Part shown: piece by piece, positions 51,105-61,471 of the stretch
Layout: the number at the start of each line of letters is the position of its first letter
How positions within the stretch are numbered: position 1 is the stretch's first letter
Source of the DNA: Mycobacterium sp. ACS1612
GTDB taxonomy: Bacteria; Actinomycetota; Actinomycetes; Mycobacteriales; Mycobacteriaceae
Length of the DNA: 64,000 bases
Direction of reading: 5' to 3'
NCBI RefSeq assembly: GCF_001667505.1
Contig: NZ_LZHZ01000045.1
Span: 26,210-90,209 of the forward strand
The notes under the pieces: model-generated
Seen by the model: only the letters and a program-made list of their open reading frames with translations
What the model was told of the DNA's origin: nothing
Database searches by the model: none
Made by a program: the position numbers and the translations under genes

Positions 51105-52381
51105 TGCGGAAGTTCTTCGCCGACACCACACCGCTGAGATCACCGGACTTCCGGCGGCTGTGGCTGGCCGGCATCGTGACGGTGATCGGCGGGAACCTGA
51201 CGATCTTCGCGGTGCCGGTGCAGCTGTACGCGCTGACGCAGAACTCCGCCTACGTCGGGCTGTCCGGGCTGTTCGCGTTGGTACCGCTTGTCGTGTTCGG
51301 GCTGCTCGGCGGCGCATGGGCCGACGCGATGGACCGGCGCACGCTGTTGATCCTCGCCTCGATCGGGCTCGCGCTGTCCTCCGTGTTGTTGTGGCTTCAG
51401 GCCGCGCTGACGCTGAACAACGTCTGGGTGGTGCTGTGCCTGCTGTCGGTGCAGCAGGCCTTCTATGCGATCAACAGCCCCACCCGATCGGCGGCGATCC
51501 CGCGGATGGTGTCCGGCGAGCAGTTGGCCGCCGCCAACTCGTTGAACTTCACTGTGTTCCAGTTCGGGGCGATCGTCGGGCCGCTGTTGGCGGGTGTGCT
51601 GCTGCACTGGGTCGACCTCTCGACGCTGTATTTGATCGACGCCATCACCTGCATCGCGCCGATCTGGGCGACGTTCCGGCTCGCACCGATGCCGCCTGTC
51701 AACGGCGCCAACGGCGCGTCGGGATACGGATTCACCGCGGTCATGGACGGTTTCCGCTACCTGGCGGGCAACCAGGTGGTGCTGATGTCGTTCGTTGTCG
51801 ACCTGATCGCGATGATCCTCGGCATGCCGCGCGCACTGTTCCCGCAAATGGCGCATGAGAGCTTCGGCGGACCGATCGAGGGCGGCACCACGATGGCGCT
51901 GCTGGCAGCGGCGATGTCGGCGGGCGCGGTGGTAGGCGGGGTGTTCTCCGGCTGGTTTCCCCGCATCAAGCGCCACGGCTTCGCGGTGGTGATTGCGGTC
52001 GTCGTGTGGGGTGTGGCGATGATCGGCTTCGGACTGGCAGGCGGGTTCGCGTCCGGTCGCACCGGGGTCTGGCTGTGGATTGCGTTGGTGTTCTTGGCAA
52101 TTGGTGGAGCGGCCGACATGGTGTCGGCGGCGTTCCGGTCGACCATCCTGCAACAGGTGGCATCCGACGATCTGCGTGGCCGACTGCAGGGCGTGTTCAC
52201 GGTCGTGGTCGCAGGCGGTCCGCGGTTGGCCGACGCCGCGCACGGCGCGGCCGCCGCGGCGGTCGGCACCACGATCGCCGCCGCGGGCGGCGGGGCGCTG
52301 GTGGTGGTCAGCGTGCTGGTCGCCGCGCTGGTGGTGCCTGCATTCATCCGCTACCGGGTGGCTGAGGGCGACAAAGTATGA
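51104..52381 (+). CDS. MFS transporter (EntS/enterobactin-exporter-like)
   Basis: 425 residues with about 12 membrane helices. The MFS loop is LGGAWADAMDRRTLL, and the N-terminal start DFRRLWLAGIVTVIGGNL is typical of the EntS-like MFS_3 branch. Members export siderophores or drugs; the substrate here is unknown. It starts on the last base of pdxH, so it is co-translated with a PLP-synthesis enzyme. A TetR gene follows 70 bp later, a likely regulator. Confidence 0.85.
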   Translation: MRKFFADTTPLRSPDFRRLWLAGIVTVIGGNLTIFAVPVQLYALTQNSAYVGLSGLFALVPLVVFGLLGGAWADAMDRRTLLILASIGLALSSVLLWLQAALTLNNVWVVLCLLSVQQAFYAINSPTRSAAIPRMVSGEQLAAANSLNFTVFQFGAIVGPLLAGVLLHWVDLSTLYLIDAITCIAPIWATFRLAPMPPVNGANGASGYGFTAVMDGFRYLAGNQVVLMSFVVDLIAMILGMPRALFPQMAHESFGGPIEGGTTMALLAAAMSAGAVVGGVFSGWFPRIKRHGFAVVIAVVVWGVAMIGFGLAGGFASGRTGVWLWIALVFLAIGGAADMVSAAFRSTILQQVASDDLRGRLQGVFTVVVAGGPRLADAAHGAAAAAVGTTIAAAGGGALVVVSVLVAALVVPAFIRYRVAEGDKV

Positions 52382-52450
52382 CCATCGCCAACTGTCGGTA
52401 GTCGCCACTTTCCAAGCGAAAATATAAGGACCATGGTTAGGATGCCCTTC

Positions 52451-53101
52451 GTGGCTGAAGTCAGGGGCGTCCCAGCCCTCGGTTTGCGGGAACGAAAGAA
52501 GCAACGCACCCGCGCCACTCTGATCGACGCGGCGGTCGAACTCTGCGACCGTCAGGGATTCGAGCGCACCACCGTCGACCAGATCGCCGCCGTCGCCGAC
52601 GTCTCACCGCGCACGTTCAGCCGATATTTCGCGACCAAGGACGCCATCGCCTTGGCGCTCGTGGACGACGCACTCGGCACGGCCGCTGAGGAACTCAGCA
52701 GGCAGCCCGCGGATCTGAACCACTTCGAGGCGCTGCGTCGCTCCTACATCGCGATGTACACCGGCACGAAGACAGCGCCGCCGGGCGCGCTGTCGGCCGA
52801 GCGAATGCTTTGCATCGTCCGGATCATCATGTCGTCGCAGACGCTGCGGCACGCCGCGCTCGAGTTCCGCCCTCACGCCGTCAACATCGAACTCGCCAAG
52901 CGGCTGGGTGTGCCCATCGACGACCGTCGGCTGCGCCTCGTCTCGGCGATGTGGGGCGGGATCATCATGACCGCCTTCGCCGATCTCGGCTCGCCCGACG
53001 TCGACTGGTCCACCATCGACATCGACAGCATCGTCTCGCGACTGGAGGCGACGTACGCCGAGTTCATGGCTGAAATTTCCGACGCGCGACCCTCGGTCTA
53101 G
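52451..53101 (+). CDS. TetR-family regulator
   Basis: About 216 residues from the GTG at 52451, chosen because TAGGAT ends 7 nt before it; ATG 52433 is an alternative. The TetR helix-turn-helix is clear: RATLIDAAVELCDRQGFERT, then DQIAAVADVSPRTFSRYFATK. The ligand domain is unremarkable. Neighbouring MFS exporter is the natural target. Confidence 0.88.
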   Translation: MAEVRGVPALGLRERKKQRTRATLIDAAVELCDRQGFERTTVDQIAAVADVSPRTFSRYFATKDAIALALVDDALGTAAEELSRQPADLNHFEALRRSYIAMYTGTKTAPPGALSAERMLCIVRIIMSSQTLRHAALEFRPHAVNIELAKRLGVPIDDRRLRLVSAMWGGIIMTAFADLGSPDVDWSTIDIDSIVSRLEATYAEFMAEISDARPSV

Positions 53102-53196
53102 CTAAGTCACTGCCCCCGCTCGGGCACGACTGCTGGAATGGGACTACCTTTTGTAGGGCAGACCTCCGCATTGACGGCAGCGACGAAGGGATTCCC

Positions 53197-54501
<1,305 letters not shown>

Positions 54502-54519
54502 GGCTTCACAGGTCCGGTT

Positions 54520-54584
54520 CCGCCGAACGTGGGTTACCCGCACGCTCTGGGCGCTCGGAGCGTGACATAACCCCACACTCGCGG
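54520..54584 (+). repeat. Nested palindromic element after gltA2
   Basis: CACGCTC (54541-54547) pairs with GAGCGTG (54558-54564). GTGGGTTA (54529-54536) pairs with TAACCCCAC (54568-54576) with one bulged C. CCGC (54520-54523) with GCGG (54581-54584) closes it. It lies 19 bp after the gltA2 stop. It resembles a rho-independent terminator without a U tract or a dispersed palindromic repeat. Its resemblance to the hairpin at 45462 is only in layout. Confidence 0.5.
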
Positions 54585-54622
54585 ATTGCGACGCATTTCA
54601 CCGCGTCCGAACTTGTCTGGCG

Positions 54623-54646
54623 AACAGTTGTAGTTTCACAATTGTT
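54623..54646. promoter_or_regulatory. Probable MarR operator ahead of the DHA2 exporter
   Basis: AACAGTTGT (54623-54631), 6-bp spacer, ACAATTGTT (54638-54646): arms pair at 8 of 9 positions. TAGTTT inside (54631-54636) is a possible -10, so a bound dimer would block transcription. A MarR gene lies at the end of the same operon. Confidence 0.6.
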
Positions 54647-54648
54647 GG

Positions 54649-56106
54649 GTGAATGAAGCTGTCGTCCGGTCGTTGAGCTCGCGGCGCAAGGCCATCATCC
54701 TGGTGACCTGCTGCCTGAGCCTGCTGATCGTGTCGATGGACGCGACGATCGTCAACGTCGCGATACCGAACATCCGCGCGGATCTGGGCGCCAAGGCTTC
54801 GCAACTGCAGTGGGTGATCGACATCTACACGCTGGTGCTCGCGTCGTTGCTGCTGCTTTCCGGCGCGACGGCAGACCGCTTCGGGCGCAGGCGGACGTTC
54901 CAGATCGGACTGATCGTCTTCGCGGTCGGATCGCTGCTGTGCAGCCTGTCGCCCAACATCTCGATCCTGATCCTGGCCCGCATGCTGCAGGCCATCGGCG
55001 GTTCGATGCTGAACCCGGTCGCGATGTCGATCATCACACAGGTGTTCACCGGACGCGTGGAGCGCGCACGTGCGATCGGGGTCTGGGGCGGAGTCGTCGG
55101 CATCTCGATGGCGCTCGGCCCCATCGTGGGCGGCGCGCTGATCGAACTCGTCAACTGGCGGGCGGTGTTCTGGATCAACCTGCCGATCTGTGCGCTCGCA
55201 ATCGTGCTGACGGCCATCTTCGTACCCGAATCGCGCTCGGCCACCATGCGCGACGTCGACCCGGTCGGCCAGGGTCTCGGGATGGCGTTCCTGTTCGGCG
55301 TGGTCTACGTGTTGATCGAGGGCCCTGCCCGCGGTTGGACCGACACCCGCAACATCGTGGTCGGCGTCGTCGCGCTGCTCGCCTTCGCGGCGTTCCTGTA
55401 CTACGAATCGCGCCGCCACGATCCGTTCATCGACCTTCGGTTCTTCCGCAGCATTCCGTTCGCCTCGGCGACGATGATCGCGGTGTGCGCGTTCGCCGCG
55501 TGGGGTGCGTTCCTGTTCGTGATGTCGCTGTACCTACAGAATGAGCGGGGCTTCTCGGCTTTCCACACCGGCCTGATCTATCTGCCCGTTGCCATTGGCG
55601 CGCTGATCTTTTCGCCGCTGTCGGGCCGGATGGTCGGCCGGTTCGGCAGCCGACCGTCGCTACTGATCGCCGGCGTCCTGATCACCGCCGCGACGTTGTT
55701 GCTCACGCGTTTGACCGCGACCACGGCGGTGTGGCAGATCCTGGTGATCTTCGCCGTGTTCGGCGTCGGCTTCTCGATGGTCAACGCCCCGATCACCAAT
55801 GCGGCGGTCAGCGGCATGCCCACGGATCGGGCGGGCGCGGCCTCGGCGGTGGCCTCGACCAGCCGTCAGGTCGGCGTGAGTGTCGGCGTGGCGCTATGTG
55901 GTTCGGTGGTCGGATCGGCGCTGGCCGGAACGGGCGTCGACTTCGCAATGGCCGCCAGGCCGCTGTGGCTGATCTGCACCGGGCTGGGTGTGGTGATCCT
56001 CGCGCTCGCGGTGTTTTCCACGTCGGCGCGCGCGCTGAGATCCGCGGATCGGTTGGCCCCACTGGTGGCCGGGACTGCGGTGAAGGAGAGCGCCGATGTC
56101 CGATGA
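54649..56106 (+). CDS. DHA2-family (EmrB/QacA-type) multidrug exporter
   Basis: 485 residues from a GTG. Fourteen predicted membrane helices. Motif C-like and A-like signatures: SLLIVSMDATIVNVAIPNI, then LLSGATADRFGRRRTFQIGL, and GVVGISMALGPIVGGALIE. It should be a proton-driven exporter of hydrophobic compounds. Overlaps the downstream MarR gene by 11 bp. The operator listed separately is just upstream, implying MarR control. Confidence 0.9.
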   Translation: MNEAVVRSLSSRRKAIILVTCCLSLLIVSMDATIVNVAIPNIRADLGAKASQLQWVIDIYTLVLASLLLLSGATADRFGRRRTFQIGLIVFAVGSLLCSLSPNISILILARMLQAIGGSMLNPVAMSIITQVFTGRVERARAIGVWGGVVGISMALGPIVGGALIELVNWRAVFWINLPICALAIVLTAIFVPESRSATMRDVDPVGQGLGMAFLFGVVYVLIEGPARGWTDTRNIVVGVVALLAFAAFLYYESRRHDPFIDLRFFRSIPFASATMIAVCAFAAWGAFLFVMSLYLQNERGFSAFHTGLIYLPVAIGALIFSPLSGRMVGRFGSRPSLLIAGVLITAATLLLTRLTATTAVWQILVIFAVFGVGFSMVNAPITNAAVSGMPTDRAGAASAVASTSRQVGVSVGVALCGSVVGSALAGTGVDFAMAARPLWLICTGLGVVILALAVFSTSARALRSADRLAPLVAGTAVKESADVR

Positions 56107-56515
56107 CGCTCTGGCCGGCGAGGTTTGGCGGACGATCGCGTCGCTGGTCCACGACAACCGCGACGGGTGGAAACGCGCGGTCGTCGAGTGCAGCGGGCTG
56201 CCGTTCAGCAGGGTACGCATCCTGGCCCGGCTGAGCAGGCAGTCGATGACCGTCAAACAACTCGCACACGCCGCGACGATGGATGCGCCCGCGACGACGG
56301 TCGCGGTCAACGATCTCGAGGACCGTGGCTTCGTCGTGCGCGAAACCGACCCGACGAACCGGCGCTGCAAGGTCGTGTCGCTCACCGACGCAGGCCGCGC
56401 GATGGTCGACAAGATCGACGCGGTCGAAGATCCGGCGCCGGCCGCGCTGGCCGCGCTCGACACCGCTGACCTGAAGGCTCTGCAGGCGATCCTGGGCCGG
56501 GTAGTCGGCCACTAG
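56096..56515 (+). CDS. MarR-family regulator of the exporter
   Basis: 139 residues. Winged helix-turn-helix with SRVRILARLSRQSMTVKQLA, then AATMDAPATTVAVNDLEDRG and the wing FVVRETDPTNRRCKVVSL. The gene overlaps the exporter by 11 bp, so both are translated from one message. The regulator probably binds the site at 54623-54646 and releases it with a ligand. Ligand unknown. Confidence 0.9.
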   Translation: MSDDALAGEVWRTIASLVHDNRDGWKRAVVECSGLPFSRVRILARLSRQSMTVKQLAHAATMDAPATTVAVNDLEDRGFVVRETDPTNRRCKVVSLTDAGRAMVDKIDAVEDPAPAALAALDTADLKALQAILGRVVGH

Positions 56516-56518
56516 CCA

Positions 56519-56524
56519 TATCAT
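56519..56524 (+). promoter_or_regulatory. Candidate -10 (TATCAT) for the cyclase-like gene
   Basis: TATCAT ends 6 nt before the GTG at 56531. This supports that codon, rather than the TTG at 56525, as a leaderless start and gives the gene its own promoter after the MarR stop. Confidence 0.4.
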
Positions 56525-56530
56525 TTGGCG

Positions 56531-59500
56531 GTGGCGATACCGTGTCGCAACTGCGGTGCCGAACCGCGGGACGGCGCCCGATTCTGTGACGCGTGTGGTT
56601 CGCCGGTCGCCGTACTGGACAGCCACGCCGAGTACAAGCAAGTCACCGTGCTGTTCGCCGACGTCGTCCGCTCGATGGACATCGCGGCATCCGTGGGGCC
56701 GGAGCGGCTCCGCGAGATCATGACCGAACTCTTCAACCGCTGCTCCAGAACGGTTCAGCGATACGGCGGAACCGTCGACAAGTTCACCGGCGACGGCCTG
56801 ATGGTGGTTTTCGGGGCGCCGGTTGCGTTCGAAGACCACGCGCTGCGCGCCTGCCGCGCGGCACTGGACGTGCAGAAGGACGCGAAGGGGCTCTCCGCGC
56901 AAGTCGAGCGCCGCGACAACATCGCCTTGCAACTACGCGTCGGACTGAACTCCGGCGAGGTCATCACCGGCGAAATCGGCGCTGGCCCGCTGGCCTACAC
57001 CGCCGTCGGCGAGCAGGTCGGAATGGCGCAGCGGATGGAGACGGTCGCGGTGCCGGGCGGCGTGATGGTGAGCGAATCGACGGCGCGTCTGGTCGAAAAC
57101 AACGCAGTGCTCGGCGAACCCGAACTCGTGCATATCAAAGGATCCGACCTGCCGGTGCCCGCTCGCCGGCTGTTGGGCGTCGCGACCGGCAGGCGAACCA
57201 GCCGCGCCGAGGCGACGTTCGTCGGCCGGGAGTGGGAGATGACCGCGCTCAACGGGTTGCTCGATCGCGCCGTGAAGGGCAACGGCGCTGTCGTCGGACT
57301 GGTGGGGCCGCCAGGCATCGGCAAGAGCCGACTGATCCGTGAAATCGCGGCGCGCGCAACGAATCTCGGTGCAGAGGTGGTCACGGCGCACTGCGAGTCG
57401 CACACCACCGACGTTCCGTTTCATGCCGCCGCCAGCCTGCTGCGGGCCACGACCGGCATCGACGATCTGGATGCCGCCGAGGCCAGGGCACGGATACGGA
57501 CGCGATTCTCAGGAGCGGACGACGACGATCTGATGATCCTGGAGGATCTCCTGGGCATCGGCGATCCGGAGGCGTCGCTCGCGCAGATCGATCCGGATGC
57601 CAGACGGCGGCGAGTCACGGCAATGGTGAACGCCGCGGCGCTGTCGAGAAGCACGCCGACGGTCTATGTGGTCGAGGATGCGCACTGGATCGACGACATC
57701 AGCGAGTCGATGCTCGTGGACTTCGCCGCCGTCGTGCCGCGGACGCGTTCGCTTCTGCTGATCACGTATCGCCCGGAGTACGCGGGCGCGCTCGCGCGAA
57801 CCCCTCGGGCACAGACCATCGCCCTTGAGCCGCTGGATGATTCGCAGATGGCCCAACTCGGGGCCGAGTTGTTGGGCGACGACCGGTCAGTGGCTGAACT
57901 CGTCGATCTGGTCGCCGACCGCGCGGGCGGAAATCCGTTTTTCGCAGAGGAGATCGTCCGCGACCTCAAGGAGCGCGACGTGTTGATCGGTGGTCGTGGA
58001 TGCTATCTGTGTGTGGAACCGGCCAGGGAGGTCAGTGTGCCGGGCACGCTGCAGGCAGTGATCGCCGCGCGGATCGACCGCCTGGAACCCGCCGCGAAGC
58101 GGGCGCTGAACGCGGCGGCGGTGATCGGATCTCAATTCCAGCCGGAAACTCTCGCGGCATTGGACATCGAACCGGCGCTGACCGATCTTGTCCAAGCGGA
58201 GTTGGTCGATCAGGTCGAGTTCGGCGCGATACCTCGGTATGCGTTCCGGCACGGGCTGATTCGTGCGGTCGCCTATGAGTCTCAGCTGAAGGCGGACCGG
58301 GCACAGTTGCATCGGAGGTTGGCGGCCACGCTGGAACAGACCGACCAGAATGCCCCGATGATCGCGGAGCACTACGAGGCGGCGGGTGACGCACATGCGG
58401 CATACGAGTGGCATATGCGGGCCGGCGCCTGGTCGTCGTCGCGCGACATCGGCACTGCACGGGCGAGTTGGCAACGGGCACAACAAGTCGCCGATGCGCT
58501 GCCGGATGACGATCCGCACCGTCTGACCATGCGCATCGCCCCGAGGACGAACCTGTGCGCGACGACGTTCCGGTCGGCGGACAGTTTCACGCGCTCCGGA
58601 TTCGACGAGCTTCGCGAGTTGTGCGAGGCGGCGGGCGACAAGCGGTCGCTCGCCATGGCGATGTTGGGACAGATGTCGGCATATATGGCCGAGGGTCGGG
58701 TGGCCGAAGGCGTACAACTGGCATCCGAGAACGAAGCGCTGCTGGAATCCATCGGCGACCCCGACGCGACGCTCGCAATGTTGTGGGGACCCTTGGCCGT
58801 CAAACAGGAAACAGGTCAGATGGCCGATGTCCTGCGGTGGGCCCAGGTCGGCATCGACATCGCCGACGGCGATCCGCTGCGGGGCTCGCTGCTTACGGGG
58901 TCGCCGCTGGCGTTGGCCCTGGTGTTCCGTGGGTACGCGCGCTTGTTCCTCGGTATTCGCGGCTGGCACAACGACTTTGAAGAAGCGGTGGCGATGGCCC
59001 GCGAGCACGACCTACTCACATTCGCCAGCGTGGTGGCGTACAAGTATGCCGCATTGTTCCTGGCTGGCTCGCTGGTCGTCGACGACGACGCGTTCGCCGA
59101 AATGGAGGAGGCGTTCCGCGTGGCCCGCGAGATCGGCGATCACAACGCGGTGGGACTGACCACCTACATGTTGGGTGCCGCGTTGGTCGAGACGCGTGCC
59201 GACACGGCACGCGGAATGCAGATGCTGGCCGAGCTCCGTGCGATGTGTGACCGCAAACAGTTCTTCAAATCCGAACTTCCAGTCCTCGATCTCCACGCCG
59301 CGCGCGAGGACGCACGGCGCGGGAATTTCGATGCTGCGTTCCCGGTGATGCGGGCGGCGATGGACACGCTGTATGGCAGCGGCCAGTTCACATTCTCGAT
59401 GTGGGCGACGACCGTTCTGGTGATCGCGCTGCTCGAGCGTGGCACGAACGACGATATGGCCGAAGCGCAAACCGTCGTCGAGCGGTTGGCTGCGGCACCG

Positions 59501-59668
59501 CTTGATGACCTCGCGGTGCGCGACGTCACCCTGCTGCGACTGCGCGCGCTGCTGGCACGGGCACGTGGCGACGACGTCGGTTACGGCGAATTCAGGGACC
59601 GCTATCGAGAGATGGCCGCCGATTACGGCTATGAGGGCCACATGGCGTTGGCCGAGGAAATGCCCTAG
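56531..59668 (+). CDS. Class III cyclase-domain / AAA ATPase / TPR-like signalling protein
   Basis: About 1045 residues. Residues 5-22 form a zinc ribbon (Cys5, Cys8, Cys19, Cys22). The class III cyclase homology domain is at about 35-205: metal Asp44 in LFADVVRSMD and Asp88 in DKFTGDG, and substrate Lys84. The second base-specifying position is Thr157 and the transition-state Asn is replaced by Gly164 (VGEQVGMAQRM), while Arg168 is kept. An AAA/NACHT-like ATPase follows, with Walker A GPPGIGKS at 259-266 and a Walker B-like VYVVEDAHWIDD. The C-terminal half is helical TPR-like repeats. No HTH is seen. It may sense a signal through the ATPase and TPR parts. Cyclase activity is doubtful. Confidence 0.82.
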   Translation: MAIPCRNCGAEPRDGARFCDACGSPVAVLDSHAEYKQVTVLFADVVRSMDIAASVGPERLREIMTELFNRCSRTVQRYGGTVDKFTGDGLMVVFGAPVAFEDHALRACRAALDVQKDAKGLSAQVERRDNIALQLRVGLNSGEVITGEIGAGPLAYTAVGEQVGMAQRMETVAVPGGVMVSESTARLVENNAVLGEPELVHIKGSDLPVPARRLLGVATGRRTSRAEATFVGREWEMTALNGLLDRAVKGNGAVVGLVGPPGIGKSRLIREIAARATNLGAEVVTAHCESHTTDVPFHAAASLLRATTGIDDLDAAEARARIRTRFSGADDDDLMILEDLLGIGDPEASLAQIDPDARRRRVTAMVNAAALSRSTPTVYVVEDAHWIDDISESMLVDFAAVVPRTRSLLLITYRPEYAGALARTPRAQTIALEPLDDSQMAQLGAELLGDDRSVAELVDLVADRAGGNPFFAEEIVRDLKERDVLIGGRGCYLCVEPAREVSVPGTLQAVIAARIDRLEPAAKRALNAAAVIGSQFQPETLAALDIEPALTDLVQAELVDQVEFGAIPRYAFRHGLIRAVAYESQLKADRAQLHRRLAATLEQTDQNAPMIAEHYEAAGDAHAAYEWHMRAGAWSSSRDIGTARASWQRAQQVADALPDDDPHRLTMRIAPRTNLCATTFRSADSFTRSGFDELRELCEAAGDKRSLAMAMLGQMSAYMAEGRVAEGVQLASENEALLESIGDPDATLAMLWGPLAVKQETGQMADVLRWAQVGIDIADGDPLRGSLLTGSPLALALVFRGYARLFLGIRGWHNDFEEAVAMAREHDLLTFASVVAYKYAALFLAGSLVVDDDAFAEMEEAFRVAREIGDHNAVGLTTYMLGAALVETRADTARGMQMLAELRAMCDRKQFFKSELPVLDLHAAREDARRGNFDAAFPVMRAAMDTLYGSGQFTFSMWATTVLVIALLERGTNDDMAEAQTVVERLAAAPLDDLAVRDVTLLRLRALLARARGDDVGYGEFRDRYREMAADYGYEGHMALAEEMP

Positions 59669-61203
59669 CTCTGAAGCACCGCCATGGCCGCGTTGTGGCC
59701 GCCGATGCCCGACACCGCACCACCTCGACGGGATCCCGAGCCACACAACATGATCCGCTGGTGTGCCGTCGCGACACCCCACCGCTGCGCGGGTGTCTGC
59801 AACGGCTCGTCGTCGGATGCGAACGGCCACTGCAACGCACCGTGGAAGATGTTGCCCGCGGTCATGCACAGCGACTGCTCCAGGTCCAACGTCGTCTTCG
59901 CCTCGATGCACAACCTGCCCGCGGAGTCCTCCATCAGCACATCTTGAATCGGTTCGGCCAGAACCGAATTCAGCGAGTTCAGCGCCGCCGACGTCAAAGT
60001 GTCCCGCATCCGATCCGGATCCGCGGCTGCGACCAATTTGTGCGGTGTGTGCAGGCCGAACACGGTCAGCGTCTGTGCACCCGACTCGCGCAGCCGATCC
60101 GACAGGATGCTCGGATCGGTCAGCGAATGGCAATAGATCTCACACGGCAGCGGTTCGGGCACCAGGCCATGGTCGGCGCGGATATACGCAGTGTCGAGTT
60201 GGCTGTAGGTCTCGTTGATGTGGAACGTGCCGCCGAACGCCTGCTCGGGCGTGACGCTGTCGTCACGCAATCGCGGCAACCGGCGCAGCATCAGATTGAC
60301 CTTGATCTGCGCCCCAGGCGCCAATGCGGGCTCGGGTTCACCCAACAGTCCCGCCAGCACCGCCGGCGTGACGTTCGCCAACACGTGGTCGGCATGCACC
60401 TTGTGCTCAATGTCATCGCGCCGATAACGCACCTGGCCATCGGGATCGATCGCGAAAACCTCTGCACCCGTGACGATTTCGGCACCATGTCCGGCTGCCG
60501 CCGCCGCCAGCGCTCCGCTGACCGCCCCCATGCCGCCGACCGGCACGTCCCAGTCGCCGGTGCCCCCGCCCAACAGGTGGTACATGAAGCAGATGTTCTG
60601 CGCCAACGACGGATCGTCGGTGCGGGCGAACGTCCCGATCAACGCGTCGGTGGCCAGCACGCCGCGCACCACATCGTTGGACACCGCGGCGGTGATCGCA
60701 TGCCCGATCGGCTCTTCGACCATGAACCGCCACGCCTCGTCGTCGGCCACGTGCCGGCGCGCTTCGTCGCGGGTGCGCAGCGGCTGGGTCAGCGTCGGCC
60801 ACAGCCGTGAGGTCACCACGCGGCAGCGTCGGTAGAACTCCTCGACGCCGGCCTCGTCGTCGCCGGCCCCGATCGCCGCGAAGGTCGACTGCGGGCCGAT
60901 CAGCAGACCCGTGCGTCCCGCCGTCGAAGGATCGGGCGTATAGGAGGAGTAGCGCCTGCGGACCAACCGCACCCGCGCGCCCAGTTCGTCGATGATGCGC
61001 CGCGGCAACAGGCTGACCAGATACGAGTAGCGCGACAGTCGCGCGTCCACGCCGTCGAAGGCATGCGCCGACACCGCCGCGCCTCCGACGTGGTCAAGCC
61101 GTTCGAGCACCTGCACCCGCCGGCCCGCTCGCGCCAGGTAGGCCGCAGCCACCAGGCCGTTGTGTCCGCCGCCGACCACTATGGCGTCATAACGCTGGTT
61201 CAG
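59665..61203 (-). CDS. FAD-dependent phytoene-desaturase-like oxidoreductase (Rv0897c-like), probable CTG start
   Basis: About 512 residues. FAD-binding Rossmann motif IVVGGGHNGLVAAAYLARAG at the N-terminus. The Rossmann opening strand (NQRYDAI) lies before the first GTG (61179), and no ATG, GTG or TTG occurs between it and the in-frame stop at 61222-61224. The CTG at 61203 overlaps the DUF2630 stop and has GAGGG 9 nt upstream. A CTG start is thus likely. It resembles carotenoid desaturases or amine oxidases; substrate unknown. The stop overlaps the cyclase-like gene. Confidence 0.85.
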   Translation of the reverse strand: MNQRYDAIVVGGGHNGLVAAAYLARAGRRVQVLERLDHVGGAAVSAHAFDGVDARLSRYSYLVSLLPRRIIDELGARVRLVRRRYSSYTPDPSTAGRTGLLIGPQSTFAAIGAGDDEAGVEEFYRRCRVVTSRLWPTLTQPLRTRDEARRHVADDEAWRFMVEEPIGHAITAAVSNDVVRGVLATDALIGTFARTDDPSLAQNICFMYHLLGGGTGDWDVPVGGMGAVSGALAAAAAGHGAEIVTGAEVFAIDPDGQVRYRRDDIEHKVHADHVLANVTPAVLAGLLGEPEPALAPGAQIKVNLMLRRLPRLRDDSVTPEQAFGGTFHINETYSQLDTAYIRADHGLVPEPLPCEIYCHSLTDPSILSDRLRESGAQTLTVFGLHTPHKLVAAADPDRMRDTLTSAALNSLNSVLAEPIQDVLMEDSAGRLCIEAKTTLDLEQSLCMTAGNIFHGALQWPFASDDEPLQTPAQRWGVATAHQRIMLCGSGSRRGGAVSGIGGHNAAMAVLQS

Positions 61204-61448
61204 TTGAGGTAACCCTCGACCTCATCCGCAGGCCGCACCTTGGCTTCGCGGGGATCGCCTCCGGTGTCGCGCAGCGCCCGCCGCTGCCGCAGCAGGTCCC
61301 AGCACTGATCGAGCGCCACTTCCACCGCGCGAAGCCGCTGATGCTCCTCGGATTCGTCGATCTCGTGGTGCTGCAGCTTGTCCCGCAGTTCCTTCTCCTC
61401 GGCGACAAGCTTGTTGACCTGAGCGAGAATGTCTTGATCCTTGGTCAC
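61200..61448 (-). CDS. DUF2630 protein
   Basis: 82 residues from a GTG, mostly alpha-helical and charged. Coiled-coil-like ILAQVNKLVAEEKELRDKLQ, then ALDQCWDLLRQRRALR. M. tuberculosis Rv0898c is the equivalent. Function unknown. Its stop overlaps the CTG start of the oxidoreductase, so translation of the pair may be coupled. A TAGTCT hexamer ends 6 nt before the GTG, suggesting a leaderless mRNA. Confidence 0.85.
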   Translation of the reverse strand: MTKDQDILAQVNKLVAEEKELRDKLQHHEIDESEEHQRLRAVEVALDQCWDLLRQRRALRDTGGDPREAKVRPADEVEGYLN

Positions 61449-61454
61449 GAATCC

Positions 61455-61464
61455 AGACTACGGT
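61455..61464. promoter_or_regulatory. Overlapping back-to-back -10 elements between DUF2630 and FKBP genes
   Basis: On the plus strand TACGGT (61459-61464) ends 7 nt before the FKBP ATG (61472). On the minus strand TAGTCT (61460-61455) ends 6 nt before the DUF2630 GTG (61448). They share two bases. The two start codons are only 23 bp apart, so one short DNA segment would serve both strands. Confidence 0.55.
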
Positions 61465-61471
61465 GAGTGCG

